From B1 sp964355075 (GTDB lineage Bacteria; Bacteroidota; Bacteroidia; UKL13-3): a DNA stretch of 64,000 nucleotides. The notes beneath the pieces are model-generated. The model did no database searches and was not told where the DNA came from. It worked only from the letters and a program-made list of their open reading frames with translations. This document shows positions 1 to 7,809 of the stretch, in pieces. The stretch lies in contig CAYHCF010000007.1 in NCBI GenBank assembly GCA_964355075.1, positions 1-64,000 on the forward strand. The letters are read 5' to 3'. The stretch's first letter is position 1. Each line of letters begins with the position of its first letter. The translations under genes were made by a program, and so were the position numbers.

Positions 1-214
1 TGTCGGCCTGAGTTAAACCCAAATCCCCATCACCATCTTTAAAAGTAAAAATCAGCGTCATTACAGAATCTATACCCTCGGTATTAGACATAAAATAGAC
101 TCCCTTATAACCCAGTTCTGGTATTTCAGAAAAGATTTCCTTTGTTTTGCACGCGGATGCAAACAACAATCCAATCAATAATCCATAGAAAATATGTATT
201 CTGTTAATCAACAA
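1..214 (-). CDS. putative lipoprotein, N-terminal part only (cut by window edge)
   Basis: An open minus-strand frame runs off the left edge. It reads as a short basic start, a hydrophobic stretch, then FASAC followed by KTKE, which is a lipoprotein signal with a lipobox cysteine. The mature part contains YKGVYFMSN and FKDGDGDLGL. No ATG lies in frame; the only start candidates are TTG codons at 214 and 211, downstream of an in-frame stop. The beginning therefore overlaps the divergent gene starting at 194 by about 20 bases, which is unusual and leaves the exact start uncertain. I recall FKDGDGD-type lipoproteins in Bacteroidota as uncharacterised; no function is assigned. Confidence 0.6.
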   Translation of the reverse strand, partial: MLINRIHIFYGLLIGLLFASACKTKEIFSEIPELGYKGVYFMSNTEGIDSVMTLIFTFKDGDGDLGLTQAD

Positions 215-1189
215 TTTATCAATTCAATATTCGAGCCGAATTTAAGCAATTTTGATGAATTGTGTTTGCAAATTTTTAGATTTCAATTTGAAAACAACTC
301 CATTTACAGGAAATATTGCAATTACATAGGTATAAACGACGAAAAAAAAATAAAATTCATTCGGGAAATTCCTTTTTTACCCATAACTTTTTTCAAGTAT
401 CATACCATTATTTCCTCTAATGATCCTATTCAAAAAATATTCTATAGCAGTTCTACCGCCGGAACAGGTCAAAGTAAACATCATATTACCGATTTATCCA
501 TCTACCAAAAAAGTTTTGTGAAAGGTTTTGAAAGTAAATTTGGTCCCGTTAAAGACTATTGTTTTCTGGCCTTACTTCCCTCGTATCTTGAGCGCGAAGG
601 CTCGTCTCTGATCTATATGGTTCAGCATTTCATGAAGGAATCAAAACATCCGCTAAATGGCTTTTTTCTTTATGAATACCTGACCTTGAAAAATCGTATT
701 CAACAGCTTGAGAGCCTGAATCAGCCTTACATTTTGTTTGGTGTCAGTTTTGCCCTGTTGGATTTTATGGAACAAGCGGGAACTGAAATTAAAATGGGTA
801 AGGTAATTGAAACAGGAGGAATGAAAGGGCGGAAGAAGGAAATTACAAAAATGGAAGTAAATTTTCTTCTTCAACAGGGTCTAAAAACCAATTCTATATG
901 CAGTGAATATGGAATGACCGAATTACTTAGTCAGGCGTATTCTGAACCCAATGGCCAATTTACATGCAATTCCTGGATGCGAATTTTCATCAGCGATCCA
1001 AATGACCCATTTAAATTTTTAGGTGATAATAAAACCGGGGTAATCAACATCATTGACCTGGCCAATATCAACAGCTGTTGCTTTATTCAAAGCTCAGATC
1101 TGGGAAGAACTCTTGAAAATGGCGCGTTTGAGGTTTTAGGCAGAGTCGATAACAGTGACTTAAGGGGATGCAGCTTGCTAATTGCATAA
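194..1189 (+). CDS. LuxE-like acyl-protein synthetase / acyltransferase
   Basis: This 331-aa protein belongs to the ANL adenylating superfamily, LuxE branch, which activates a fatty acid with ATP and passes it to a cysteine of the same protein or a partner. Visible signs are the nucleotide-binding loop SSSTAGTG at 85-92, ETGGMKGR at 206-213 and the ANL signature EYGMTEL at 238-244. A cysteine at 326, five residues from the end in RGCSLL, sits where LuxE carries its acylated C-terminal cysteine. There is no signal peptide, so it acts in the cytoplasm. No luxC, luxD or luciferase genes are nearby, so a bioluminescence role is unlikely; surface-polysaccharide or lipid acyl transfer is only a guess. 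The ATG at 194 is the only reasonable start. Confidence 0.85.
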   Translation: MYSVNQQFINSIFEPNLSNFDELCLQIFRFQFENNSIYRKYCNYIGINDEKKIKFIREIPFLPITFFKYHTIISSNDPIQKIFYSSSTAGTGQSKHHITDLSIYQKSFVKGFESKFGPVKDYCFLALLPSYLEREGSSLIYMVQHFMKESKHPLNGFFLYEYLTLKNRIQQLESLNQPYILFGVSFALLDFMEQAGTEIKMGKVIETGGMKGRKKEITKMEVNFLLQQGLKTNSICSEYGMTELLSQAYSEPNGQFTCNSWMRIFISDPNDPFKFLGDNKTGVINIIDLANINSCCFIQSSDLGRTLENGAFEVLGRVDNSDLRGCSLLIA

Positions 1190-1202
1190 AGGATAAATAC
1201 AA

Positions 1203-1535
1203 TCAATACAATTTTTTATTCTCCATGTGCCGGGTTGAATCCCTGTGGGTTTTCTTAAGCATGTTTTTTTCAAATGCTTCGGTAAGGTTCACTCCGGTTT
1301 GATTCGCTAAACAAATAAGTACCCAAAGCACATCGGCCATTTCATCTCCTAAATCAGTTTCCTTTTCATTTTCTTTAAATGATTGCTCCCCATATTTACG
1401 GGCAATAATTTTTGCAAGTTCTCCCACTTCTTCCATCAAAATAGCGGTATTTGTCAGTTCATTGAAATACCTGACACCAATCGTTTTTATCCAATTATCA
1501 ACCTGCAGTTGTGCTTCTTCAATTGTTATGCTCAT
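1203..1535 (-). CDS. MazG-like nucleotide pyrophosphohydrolase
   Basis: A 110-aa all-alpha NTP pyrophosphohydrolase. EEVGE at 35-39 and DEMAD at 64-68 form the paired acidic EExxE/DxxxD metal site of the MazG/dUTPase-zeta fold. The size is that of the single-domain MazG-like proteins, not the two-domain E. coli MazG. Family members hydrolyse non-canonical or surplus nucleoside triphosphates to monophosphate and pyrophosphate. Its ATG overlaps the stop of the upstream dtd gene (ATGA, 1532-1535), so the two are probably translated in a coupled manner as nucleic-acid quality-control genes. The exact substrate cannot be read from the sequence. Confidence 0.85.
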   Translation of the reverse strand: MSITIEEAQLQVDNWIKTIGVRYFNELTNTAILMEEVGELAKIIARKYGEQSFKENEKETDLGDEMADVLWVLICLANQTGVNLTEAFEKNMLKKTHRDSTRHMENKKLY

Positions 1536-1984
1536 ACCTTGTTTTTTGTATCCATATAAATAGTAACGGGTCCGTCATTAACCAGACTGATTTTCATGTT
1601 TGCCCCAAACACTCCGGTTTGTATGGGTTTACATAAATCGCGCTCGAGTTGTCCTTTCAGTTCTTCATAAAGCGGTATAGCCATAACAGGTTTGGCCGCT
1701 TTAATAAAGGATGGCCTGTTTCCCTTTCGGGTATCGGCATGCAGGGTAAATTGGCTTACCAATAATATTTCTCCGTCAATGTCCTTAACACTTAGATTCA
1801 TCAAACCATTCTGATCACCAAATATCCTCAGATTGCATAATTTATTTGAAAGCCAGCTAATATCCTCTTCGGTATCATTGTCCTCAATTCCGACAAAAAT
1901 TAATAAACCCTTTTCAATGGCTCCGATGGTTTGCAGATTTACTGATACCGAAGCCGCACTTACACGTTGAAGAACTGCTCTCAT
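1532..1984 (-). CDS. dtd: D-aminoacyl-tRNA deacylase
   Basis: Dtd removes D-amino acids (and glycine from mischarged tRNA-Ala) from tRNAs, keeping translation homochiral. The 150-aa length matches the family. Hallmarks are the N-terminal MRAVLQRVSAASVSV, the SQFTLHADTRKGNRPSF block at 77-93, and NDGPVT at 136-141 carrying the cross-subunit Gly-cisPro pair used for chiral proofreading. It is cytoplasmic and normally a homodimer. It is the middle member of a run reading rsgA, dtd, MazG-like, with 24 bases to rsgA and a 4-base overlap with the next gene. Confidence 0.95.
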   Translation of the reverse strand: MRAVLQRVSAASVSVNLQTIGAIEKGLLIFVGIEDNDTEEDISWLSNKLCNLRIFGDQNGLMNLSVKDIDGEILLVSQFTLHADTRKGNRPSFIKAAKPVMAIPLYEELKGQLERDLCKPIQTGVFGANMKISLVNDGPVTIYMDTKNKV

Positions 1985-2008
1985 GGCTCCTGTATCAATG
2001 TTATTATT

Positions 2009-2932
2009 TTATTCATAAATATTCTGGTTACTGATTATGCTTAAATAACTGCTGAATCTTTGCTCACTTATCACTCCCCTGCCCACGGCAGCCTGAATAG
2101 CACAATCAGGTTCATTAATGTGTTTACAATTATTGTATTTGCATTTACCAATAAGCGCTTGCATTTCTTTAAAGTAATGAGAAACTTCAACCATATCAAA
2201 ATCAACCAGACCAAATTCACGAATTCCGGGTGTATCAACAATATATCCGCCAAAAGATAAAGGATGCATTTCAGCAAAAGTAGTCGTATGCTGACCCTTT
2301 TGAGAGTATTTGGAAATGGCTTTGGTTTTTAAATTTAAAGCGGGTTCAATCCCGTTTAATAAAGTTGATTTCCCTACGCCCGAATGCCCACTTAATAAGG
2401 TGGTTTTATTTGCCAGAACCGTTTTAAATTCCTCCAACCCTTCACCGGTAATTGCTGAAGTTTTTAAACACCGATAACCAATTTTCTCATATAAGCGGAT
2501 GGTTTCATTTAACACTTCATCAAAACCACCTTCCATTAAATCTGTCTTATTAAAAACAATAATTGCAGGAATATGGTAGGCTTCAGCCGTAATGAGAAAC
2601 CGATCCATAAATCCGAAAGATGTTCTCGGAAAAGCAAGGGTTGCTATCAACATACACTGATCCAGATTGCTGGCTATGATGTGCGTTTGTTTTGAAAGGT
2701 TATTGGATTTACGTATGATATAATTTTTACGATCGTCAATTTTGCTGATCACTCCATTTCCTGATTCTGGTTCCATTTCAAAATGCACCTCATCGCCCAC
2801 GGTAACCGGGTTGGTATGTTTGATGCCATCCAAACGAAATTTCCCCTTTAAACGACAGGGTACAATATCTCCATTTCCTTTTCTGACATGGTACCAGCTA
2901 CCTGTAGATTTAACTACTGTTCCATGCATCAT
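2009..2932 (-). CDS. rsgA: ribosome small subunit-dependent GTPase A
   Basis: RsgA is the late-stage 30S maturation GTPase. The protein has 307 residues: an N-terminal OB fold (about 1-70), then a circularly permuted GTPase domain in which NKTD (128-131) precedes the P-loop GHSGVGKST (182-190) and DTPG (233-236), then a zinc-binding tail with C264, C269, H271 and C277. The order G4-G1-G3 and the Cys/His cluster together are diagnostic. Its ATG overlaps the stop of crcB by four bases, indicating a shared transcript. A methionine at position 2 gives an equally possible start three bases downstream. Confidence 0.96.
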   Translation of the reverse strand: MMHGTVVKSTGSWYHVRKGNGDIVPCRLKGKFRLDGIKHTNPVTVGDEVHFEMEPESGNGVISKIDDRKNYIIRKSNNLSKQTHIIASNLDQCMLIATLAFPRTSFGFMDRFLITAEAYHIPAIIVFNKTDLMEGGFDEVLNETIRLYEKIGYRCLKTSAITGEGLEEFKTVLANKTTLLSGHSGVGKSTLLNGIEPALNLKTKAISKYSQKGQHTTTFAEMHPLSFGGYIVDTPGIREFGLVDFDMVEVSHYFKEMQALIGKCKYNNCKHINEPDCAIQAAVGRGVISEQRFSSYLSIISNQNIYE

Positions 2933-3297
2933 GTGGCAAATAATTTATAACCCCAATAGGCTGCCGCAATTCCAAATACATTGCTGAAAAAAACATAAAG
3001 TAATGCCTTTTGAATTTGCTTATTTTCGAGCAACTCAAGAACCTCAAAACTATAAGATGAAAAGGTTGTGAAGCCACCAAGCACACCTATTATCAACAAG
3101 GGTTTAATAATAGGGAAAGAACTCTGATGCTGGAAAGATGAATATAAATAACCAATGCAAAAACTTCCGGCTATATTGATGAGTAAAGTTGAAAAGGGAA
3201 AAGCAAATGGAAATATCCACTTAAACAGGATGCCAAGCAGGTAACGGCTCACCGACCCGATTGCCCCACCCAAAGCTACTAATGCTACCAAATTCAT
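2929..3297 (-). CDS. crcB: fluoride ion channel / exporter CrcB (Fluc)
   Basis: A 122-aa inner-membrane protein with four predicted membrane helices. GGAIGSVSRY near the N-terminus and GVLGGFTTFSSYSFE in the third helix are the Fluc signatures; the Phe/Thr/Ser set lines the fluoride pore of the antiparallel dimer. It protects the cell from fluoride leaking in as HF. The gene is upstream of and overlaps rsgA by 4 bp. I looked for a fluoride riboswitch between it and xerD (3298-3400) and saw no convincing one, so its expression may simply follow the rsgA unit. Confidence 0.93.
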   Translation of the reverse strand: MNLVALVALGGAIGSVSRYLLGILFKWIFPFAFPFSTLLINIAGSFCIGYLYSSFQHQSSFPIIKPLLIIGVLGGFTTFSSYSFEVLELLENKQIQKALLYVFFSNVFGIAAAYWGYKLFAT

Positions 3298-3357
3298 AAA
3301 TACAAATTAACAAAAAAAATTGCGAATTGAAAATTCTCCAATCCCCCACTCTCCATT

Positions 3358-4269
3358 TCACGCCCTCCCCTTTCGGCTTCGCGGGTGAAACTGAGTTACC
3401 ACATCACGCAAATATTCTCTGTCGATATGGGTATATATCTCTGTAGTAGTTATGCTTTCGTGTCCGAGCATTTGTTGAACCGCTCTTAAATCAGCACCGG
3501 CCTCCACCAAACTGGTGGCAAAACTATGGCGCAAAGTATGTGGACTAATGTTCTTTTTTATTCCTGCTTTCAAGGCCAGGTCCTTTAAAATATAGAAAAT
3601 CATCACACGGGTTAGTTTGCCTCCGTTTCTGTTTAAAAACAGAATATCATTGCTTCCCGCTTTGGGTTCAACATGATTCCTCACTTCCTGAAGATAAATA
3701 GTAATATATTTTAATGCCGTTTTACCGATGGGTACCAAACGTTCCTTATTGCCTTTACCTGTTACTTTTATATATTCATTATCAAAAGAGATATTAGAAA
3801 GTTGCAATCCTGTTGTTTCACTTACCCTTAAGCCACAGCTAAACATGGTTTCAATAATGGTTCTGTTTCGTAAACTTTCCGGTTTAGTCTGATCCAATTG
3901 CTCAATCATTAAATCTATCTCATGAACATCCAGGGTATCGGGTAGTTTTCTGCTTTGACGGGGAGCTTCCAATAATTCGGCCGGACTAATTTTGATTTCG
4001 TCCTCCATTAATAAGTACTTGAAAAAGGCTTTTATTCCTGAAATAATCCTTGCCTGACTACTTGTGTTCAGTCCCAATTCTGAAATATACTTTACAAAAT
4101 TTCTTAAATGTTGCAGTTTAATTTGAGAAGCTTGTAGGTTTATTCCTTCTATAGAAAGGTATTGGACCAATTTCTCTACATCATGCAGGTAGGCTTCTAT
4201 TGAATTAACAGATAAAGATTTTTCGAGCTGCAGATAAATTTTAAAACCTTTAAGATAGGATTGCCACAT
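3358..4269 (-). CDS. xerD: site-specific tyrosine recombinase XerD-like
   Basis: A 303-aa lambda-integrase-family recombinase of the size and layout of chromosomal XerC/XerD: a SAM-like N-terminal core-binding domain (about 1-90) and a C-terminal catalytic domain. The catalytic set is complete: R148 (CGLRVSE), K172 (GKGNKER), H244 and R247 (HTLRHSF), H270 (LGHES) and Y279 (EIYTH). It is expected to resolve chromosome dimers at dif with FtsK. No phage or integron context is present, so it is most likely the housekeeping enzyme; XerC versus XerD cannot be fully separated by eye. Its C-terminal end lies 60 bp from crcB. Confidence 0.9.
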   Translation of the reverse strand: MWQSYLKGFKIYLQLEKSLSVNSIEAYLHDVEKLVQYLSIEGINLQASQIKLQHLRNFVKYISELGLNTSSQARIISGIKAFFKYLLMEDEIKISPAELLEAPRQSRKLPDTLDVHEIDLMIEQLDQTKPESLRNRTIIETMFSCGLRVSETTGLQLSNISFDNEYIKVTGKGNKERLVPIGKTALKYITIYLQEVRNHVEPKAGSNDILFLNRNGGKLTRVMIFYILKDLALKAGIKKNISPHTLRHSFATSLVEAGADLRAVQQMLGHESITTTEIYTHIDREYLRDVVTQFHPRSRKGRA

Positions 4270-4284
4270 GGTTCAAAAATACAA

Positions 4285-4322
4285 TAAAAAAGCTGCCTCA
4301 AAATTTCTTTCGAGACAGCCTT
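4285..4322 (-). terminator. intrinsic terminator after the Omp28-like lipoprotein gene
   Basis: Read on the minus strand, GCTGTCTC pairs with GAGGCAGC (one G-U pair) around a 12-nt loop and is followed directly by TTTTTT. It lies 51 bases past the stop of the 4373-5260 gene and just upstream of xerD, separating the two transcripts. Confidence 0.7.
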
Positions 4323-4372
4323 GAAATATTTATTTCTGACTTATACTAATTTTCTATAATGAATTGTTAATA

Positions 4373-5260
4373 TTACTTAATTGCAATTTCAACACCATTT
4401 AGAATATCTTCTTTACCCCTTGATGCGTAAGCAATAACACGCATTTTGGTAATATCCGAAGCACCACCGCCATCGGCAGCCACAGCATTTGGATTATACA
4501 CTTTAGGAACAACCATTTTGTAGGTTTTGGTGATTTTAGTGCCTTTAGTAGCTGCTGTTGCAACTTCTTCCCCCCAAGAACCTGTGATCATTGAACGCAA
4601 TACATTGTTCTGAATGTAAGTTCCGGTTGCACCACTTTGCTTGGAAGGAATTCCATCCTGTACAAGTCCAACGTACAGGTTAGTAGGCACTGTTTCATCA
4701 CTTGTAAAGTACATGTCAACCCTTACTGTTACTTCTTCGTCTGCTACGCTCCAGGTTGCAACTCCACCCAAATTTACAGGAGAAGGCATTAACATTACCT
4801 TGTCTGCTGCCCCAGCCCAATTACCACGACCCATTGCCGACCCACCTGGGGTCATCGGGGTAGCACCTAAAGATGCTGCTGGTAACCGGTTCATTGTTCC
4901 GGCTGGATACCCGGTTAATTTACTTTGTGTGATCAGTCCGCTTGCAAAAGGGGTTGTAAAATCCATCCAGCCTGGCGAAGGGGCAGCATATGATCCACCA
5001 TGCGTTGCAATGATCATAATTTTCTTTGGATAAGCATCTTTGATAGCTTGTGCTTTCACATGTCCGTCAGGGCAATAACCACAACGAACACCGGTGAAAT
5101 CTTCCAGGACAGCCATCCTCATTGAAGGTGATGTTGAAGCATAAAATGTCTCCGGCGGATTGTTTCCACCCGGATCAGGAGTACTTGTTTTTTTACAGCC
5201 AACAACAGTTAGCGATAAGCCAATTAAGATGGCAAAAGATGATTTGAAAATGTTTTTCAT
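4373..5260 (-). CDS. Omp28-like thioredoxin-fold lipoprotein
   Basis: A 295-aa exported protein. A signal peptide ends in a lipobox with C22 (VVGCKK), followed by a Pro/Gly-rich linker and then VLEDFTGVRCGYCPDGH, where CGYC at 60-63 is a thioredoxin-like CxxC. This arrangement is that of the Bacteroidota Omp28-related outer-membrane family. The lipid anchor probably places it in the outer membrane. The CxxC suggests thiol-disulfide exchange, but no substrate is known. Unlike the two relatives at 59.9-62.3 kb it has a lipid anchor rather than a T9SS tail, so the same domain is exported by two routes in this organism. Confidence 0.82.
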   Translation of the reverse strand: MKNIFKSSFAILIGLSLTVVGCKKTSTPDPGGNNPPETFYASTSPSMRMAVLEDFTGVRCGYCPDGHVKAQAIKDAYPKKIMIIATHGGSYAAPSPGWMDFTTPFASGLITQSKLTGYPAGTMNRLPAASLGATPMTPGGSAMGRGNWAGAADKVMLMPSPVNLGGVATWSVADEEVTVRVDMYFTSDETVPTNLYVGLVQDGIPSKQSGATGTYIQNNVLRSMITGSWGEEVATAATKGTKITKTYKMVVPKVYNPNAVAADGGGASDITKMRVIAYASRGKEDILNGVEIAIK

Positions 5261-5373
5261 ATTTTTTTTGATTTGGTTTTATTGTTTAAGAATGGCAAAT
5301 GTTAAGTTTTTTTTAAGAAATCCAAAGTAATATTAATAAATTATTTTGCAATTTATGCAAATTGAGCAATATT

Positions 5374-6231
5374 TCAAGCTGAAACACGCAAACTCAGATC
5401 AATGCTTCTTGAAGAATGGGTAAGTGCACCCACAGAAATGAAGTCAACTCCTGAAGCCGCATATTCTTTAATTGTGTCCATCGTGATGCCTCCGGAGGCT
5501 TCAGTTTCATATTTGCCGGCAATTAAATTAACCGCTTCTTTTAATAAATCAGGGTTGAAATTATCTAACATAATTCTGCTCACTCCACCAGTTTCCAAAA
5601 CTTGTTTCACTTCATCCAGCGTTCGGGTCTCTATTTCAACGTCAAGTTCAAGTCCTTTAAATTTCATATAATTCTGCGTTTTTTCAATGGCCTGTTTGAT
5701 GCCTCCAGCAAAATCAATATGATTGTCTTTGATCATAATCATATCAAATAAACCCATGCGGTGATTCTTACAACCACCCAGCTGAACTGCCCATTTTTCT
5801 AATAAACGCATACCCGGCGTTGTTTTGCGGGTATCGAGAACAGTGGTATGATAATCTTTTAAAAACTCACTGAGGACCCTGCTATGCGTTGCTATACCAC
5901 TCAATCGTTGCATAAAATTTAAGACGAGGCGCTCGGCAGTTAAAATGCTGATATCGGCTCCATAAACATCAAAAATCCGGTCTCCATTTTTAATGTTATC
6001 ACCATCCTTTTTGTGCGATTCGAAACGTATTCCAATATCAATTCGTTTAAAAATATAGGACGCCAGATCAATCCCTGCAATCACTCCTTCCTCCTTAGCC
6101 ACACAATAGGCTTGACCTTTTTTATCAGCAGGAATACAAGCTATGGAGCTATGATCTCCATTCCCAATATCTTCTCTTATTGCAATTTCAATGAGTTCCT
6201 TTATATCGGGGTTCTGTAATAATTCCATCAT
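5374..6231 (-). CDS. nadC: nicotinate-nucleotide pyrophosphorylase (carboxylating)
   Basis: NadC converts quinolinate and PRPP to nicotinate mononucleotide, CO2 and pyrophosphate in de novo NAD synthesis. The 285-aa protein shows the active-site blocks TAERLVLNFMQRLSG (98-112), DTRKTTPGMR (133-142), KNHRMGL (155-161) and KDNH (168-171), and the C-terminal phosphate-binding stretch ASGGI. It is a cytoplasmic dimer or hexamer in characterised relatives. nadA and nadB are not in the window. It follows hutH by 47 bases on the same strand and may share its transcript, although the two pathways are not directly connected. Confidence 0.95.
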   Translation of the reverse strand: MMELLQNPDIKELIEIAIREDIGNGDHSSIACIPADKKGQAYCVAKEEGVIAGIDLASYIFKRIDIGIRFESHKKDGDNIKNGDRIFDVYGADISILTAERLVLNFMQRLSGIATHSRVLSEFLKDYHTTVLDTRKTTPGMRLLEKWAVQLGGCKNHRMGLFDMIMIKDNHIDFAGGIKQAIEKTQNYMKFKGLELDVEIETRTLDEVKQVLETGGVSRIMLDNFNPDLLKEAVNLIAGKYETEASGGITMDTIKEYAASGVDFISVGALTHSSRSIDLSLRVSA

Positions 6232-6278
6232 CTAAATATCTTTTAGGATTAATAAATCGAAGTATATATTCTTATTCA

Positions 6279-7784
6279 TCAAACCAGTTGGCAGGTTTTA
6301 ATAAATTCAACACTTTCCATCATATCTGCATGCAAAAATCTGTCCTCCTTAAGTGCAGGAATTTTTTTACGGTAGGCATTTAACAATGCTTCAATTATCC
6401 CCGAACTTTTTAATGGCCTCCTGAACTCCATTGCCTGAGCCGCATTCATTAATTCAATAGCCAAAATGGTTTCAATATTATTCAATACCCTTAAACATTT
6501 AGTTGCTGCGTTTGCGCCCATACTCACATGATCCTCCTGCCCGTTACTGCTCACAATACTATCCACACTTGCGGGAGTACACAATTGCTTATTCTGACTA
6601 ACAATTCCGGCGGCGGTATATTGCGGAATCATAAATCCTGAATTTATTCCGGGATTAGCCGTTAAAAAAGGGGGTAAATTGCGCTGACCCGAGATTAACT
6701 GATAGGTGCGGCGCTCTGAAATACTTCCCAGCTCAGCCAGTGCAATTGCCAGAAAATCCAGAACCAATGCCAGGGGTTGTCCGTGAAAATTTCCTCCGGA
6801 AATGATTTTATCCTCCTCAGGAAAAATATTTGGATTATCCGACACCGAATTGATTTCCGTAAGCACTACACTTTTCACATAATTGATTGTATCCTCACTG
6901 GCTCCATGAACCTGGGGTACGCATCTGAAAGCATAAGGATCCTGTACCTGCAGCTTTTCTTGTTTGCTGATTTCACTATCCGCTAATAAGGTTCTTATTT
7001 TTTTTGCACAAGCCACCTGTCCGGCATGGGGTCTGATGGCATGTAATTCGTCGGAAAAGGGTTCTATTCTACCATCAAAAGCATCCAGGGATATGGCAGC
7101 AATGATATTGGCCCAATTGATTAAACGGGATGCGTTCAACAATAAATATACACCGTAAGCACTCATAAACTGCGTACCATTTATCAATGCCAATCCTTCT
7201 TTGGATTTCAATTTTATGGGAGTCAGGTTATTCTTTTTCAATACATCAGCTGCATCCATCATCTCATAATCCAAATTCATTTTATACCAAACTTTACCTT
7301 CACCCAGAAGTGGCAAACACAGATGGGCAAGCGGGGCTAAGTCTCCACTGGCTCCCAGTGAACCTTGTTCAAAAACGACCGGTAAAATATCTGCGTTATA
7401 TAAATCAATCAGGCGCTCCACAGTTTCCAACTGAACCCCGCTATGGCCAAAAGACAAGGATTGAATTTTGAGTAAGAGCATCAGTTTCACAATTTCCCGT
7501 GGCACATAATCCCCCATCCCACAGGCATGCGACCTAAGTAAATTTTCCTGCAAAGTCTGTAATTCACTTGAGGAAATTCTTGTATTGCACAAGGAACCAA
7601 AACCTGTATTGATACCATAAAAGGTAGCTTCGGGATTATTTAATTTATTATCCAGATAGCTCCTGCATTTTATTATTCTTGCTTTTGCATCATCAGATAG
7701 TTTTAGGATAAGTTTGGATGTTATTATTTTTTCAATATCCGATAAAGATAGTTTTACATTTATTTCAAAAAGAGAATTGTTCAT
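6279..7784 (-). CDS. hutH: histidine ammonia-lyase
   Basis: HutH deaminates histidine to urocanate, the first step of histidine breakdown. The 501-aa length is typical. The tripeptide A145-S146-G147 in GSLGASGDLAPLAHL is the one that cyclises to the MIO electrophile; GINTGFGSL (58-65) carries the catalytic tyrosine region, and QDHVSMG near residue 416 is also conserved. No hutU, hutI or hutG genes are adjacent, so the rest of the pathway must lie elsewhere or urocanate has another fate. It sits between hisS and nadC with short gaps (25 and 47 bases). Because related MIO lyases exist, a tyrosine or phenylalanine substrate is possible but less likely. Confidence 0.93.
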   Translation of the reverse strand: MNNSLFEINVKLSLSDIEKIITSKLILKLSDDAKARIIKCRSYLDNKLNNPEATFYGINTGFGSLCNTRISSSELQTLQENLLRSHACGMGDYVPREIVKLMLLLKIQSLSFGHSGVQLETVERLIDLYNADILPVVFEQGSLGASGDLAPLAHLCLPLLGEGKVWYKMNLDYEMMDAADVLKKNNLTPIKLKSKEGLALINGTQFMSAYGVYLLLNASRLINWANIIAAISLDAFDGRIEPFSDELHAIRPHAGQVACAKKIRTLLADSEISKQEKLQVQDPYAFRCVPQVHGASEDTINYVKSVVLTEINSVSDNPNIFPEEDKIISGGNFHGQPLALVLDFLAIALAELGSISERRTYQLISGQRNLPPFLTANPGINSGFMIPQYTAAGIVSQNKQLCTPASVDSIVSSNGQEDHVSMGANAATKCLRVLNNIETILAIELMNAAQAMEFRRPLKSSGIIEALLNAYRKKIPALKEDRFLHADMMESVEFIKTCQLV

Positions 7785-7809
7785 TTTGTTAATTAATATT
7801 TAAAATGAA

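Noticed and set aside
194..1189. Bioluminescence function for the LuxE-like gene
   Set aside because: No luxA, luxB, luxC or luxD homologues are in the window and LuxE-like proteins are common in non-luminous Bacteroidota.
3298..3400. Fluoride riboswitch upstream of crcB
   Set aside because: No pseudoknot-forming motif was visible and most of the region is the 3' end of xerD.
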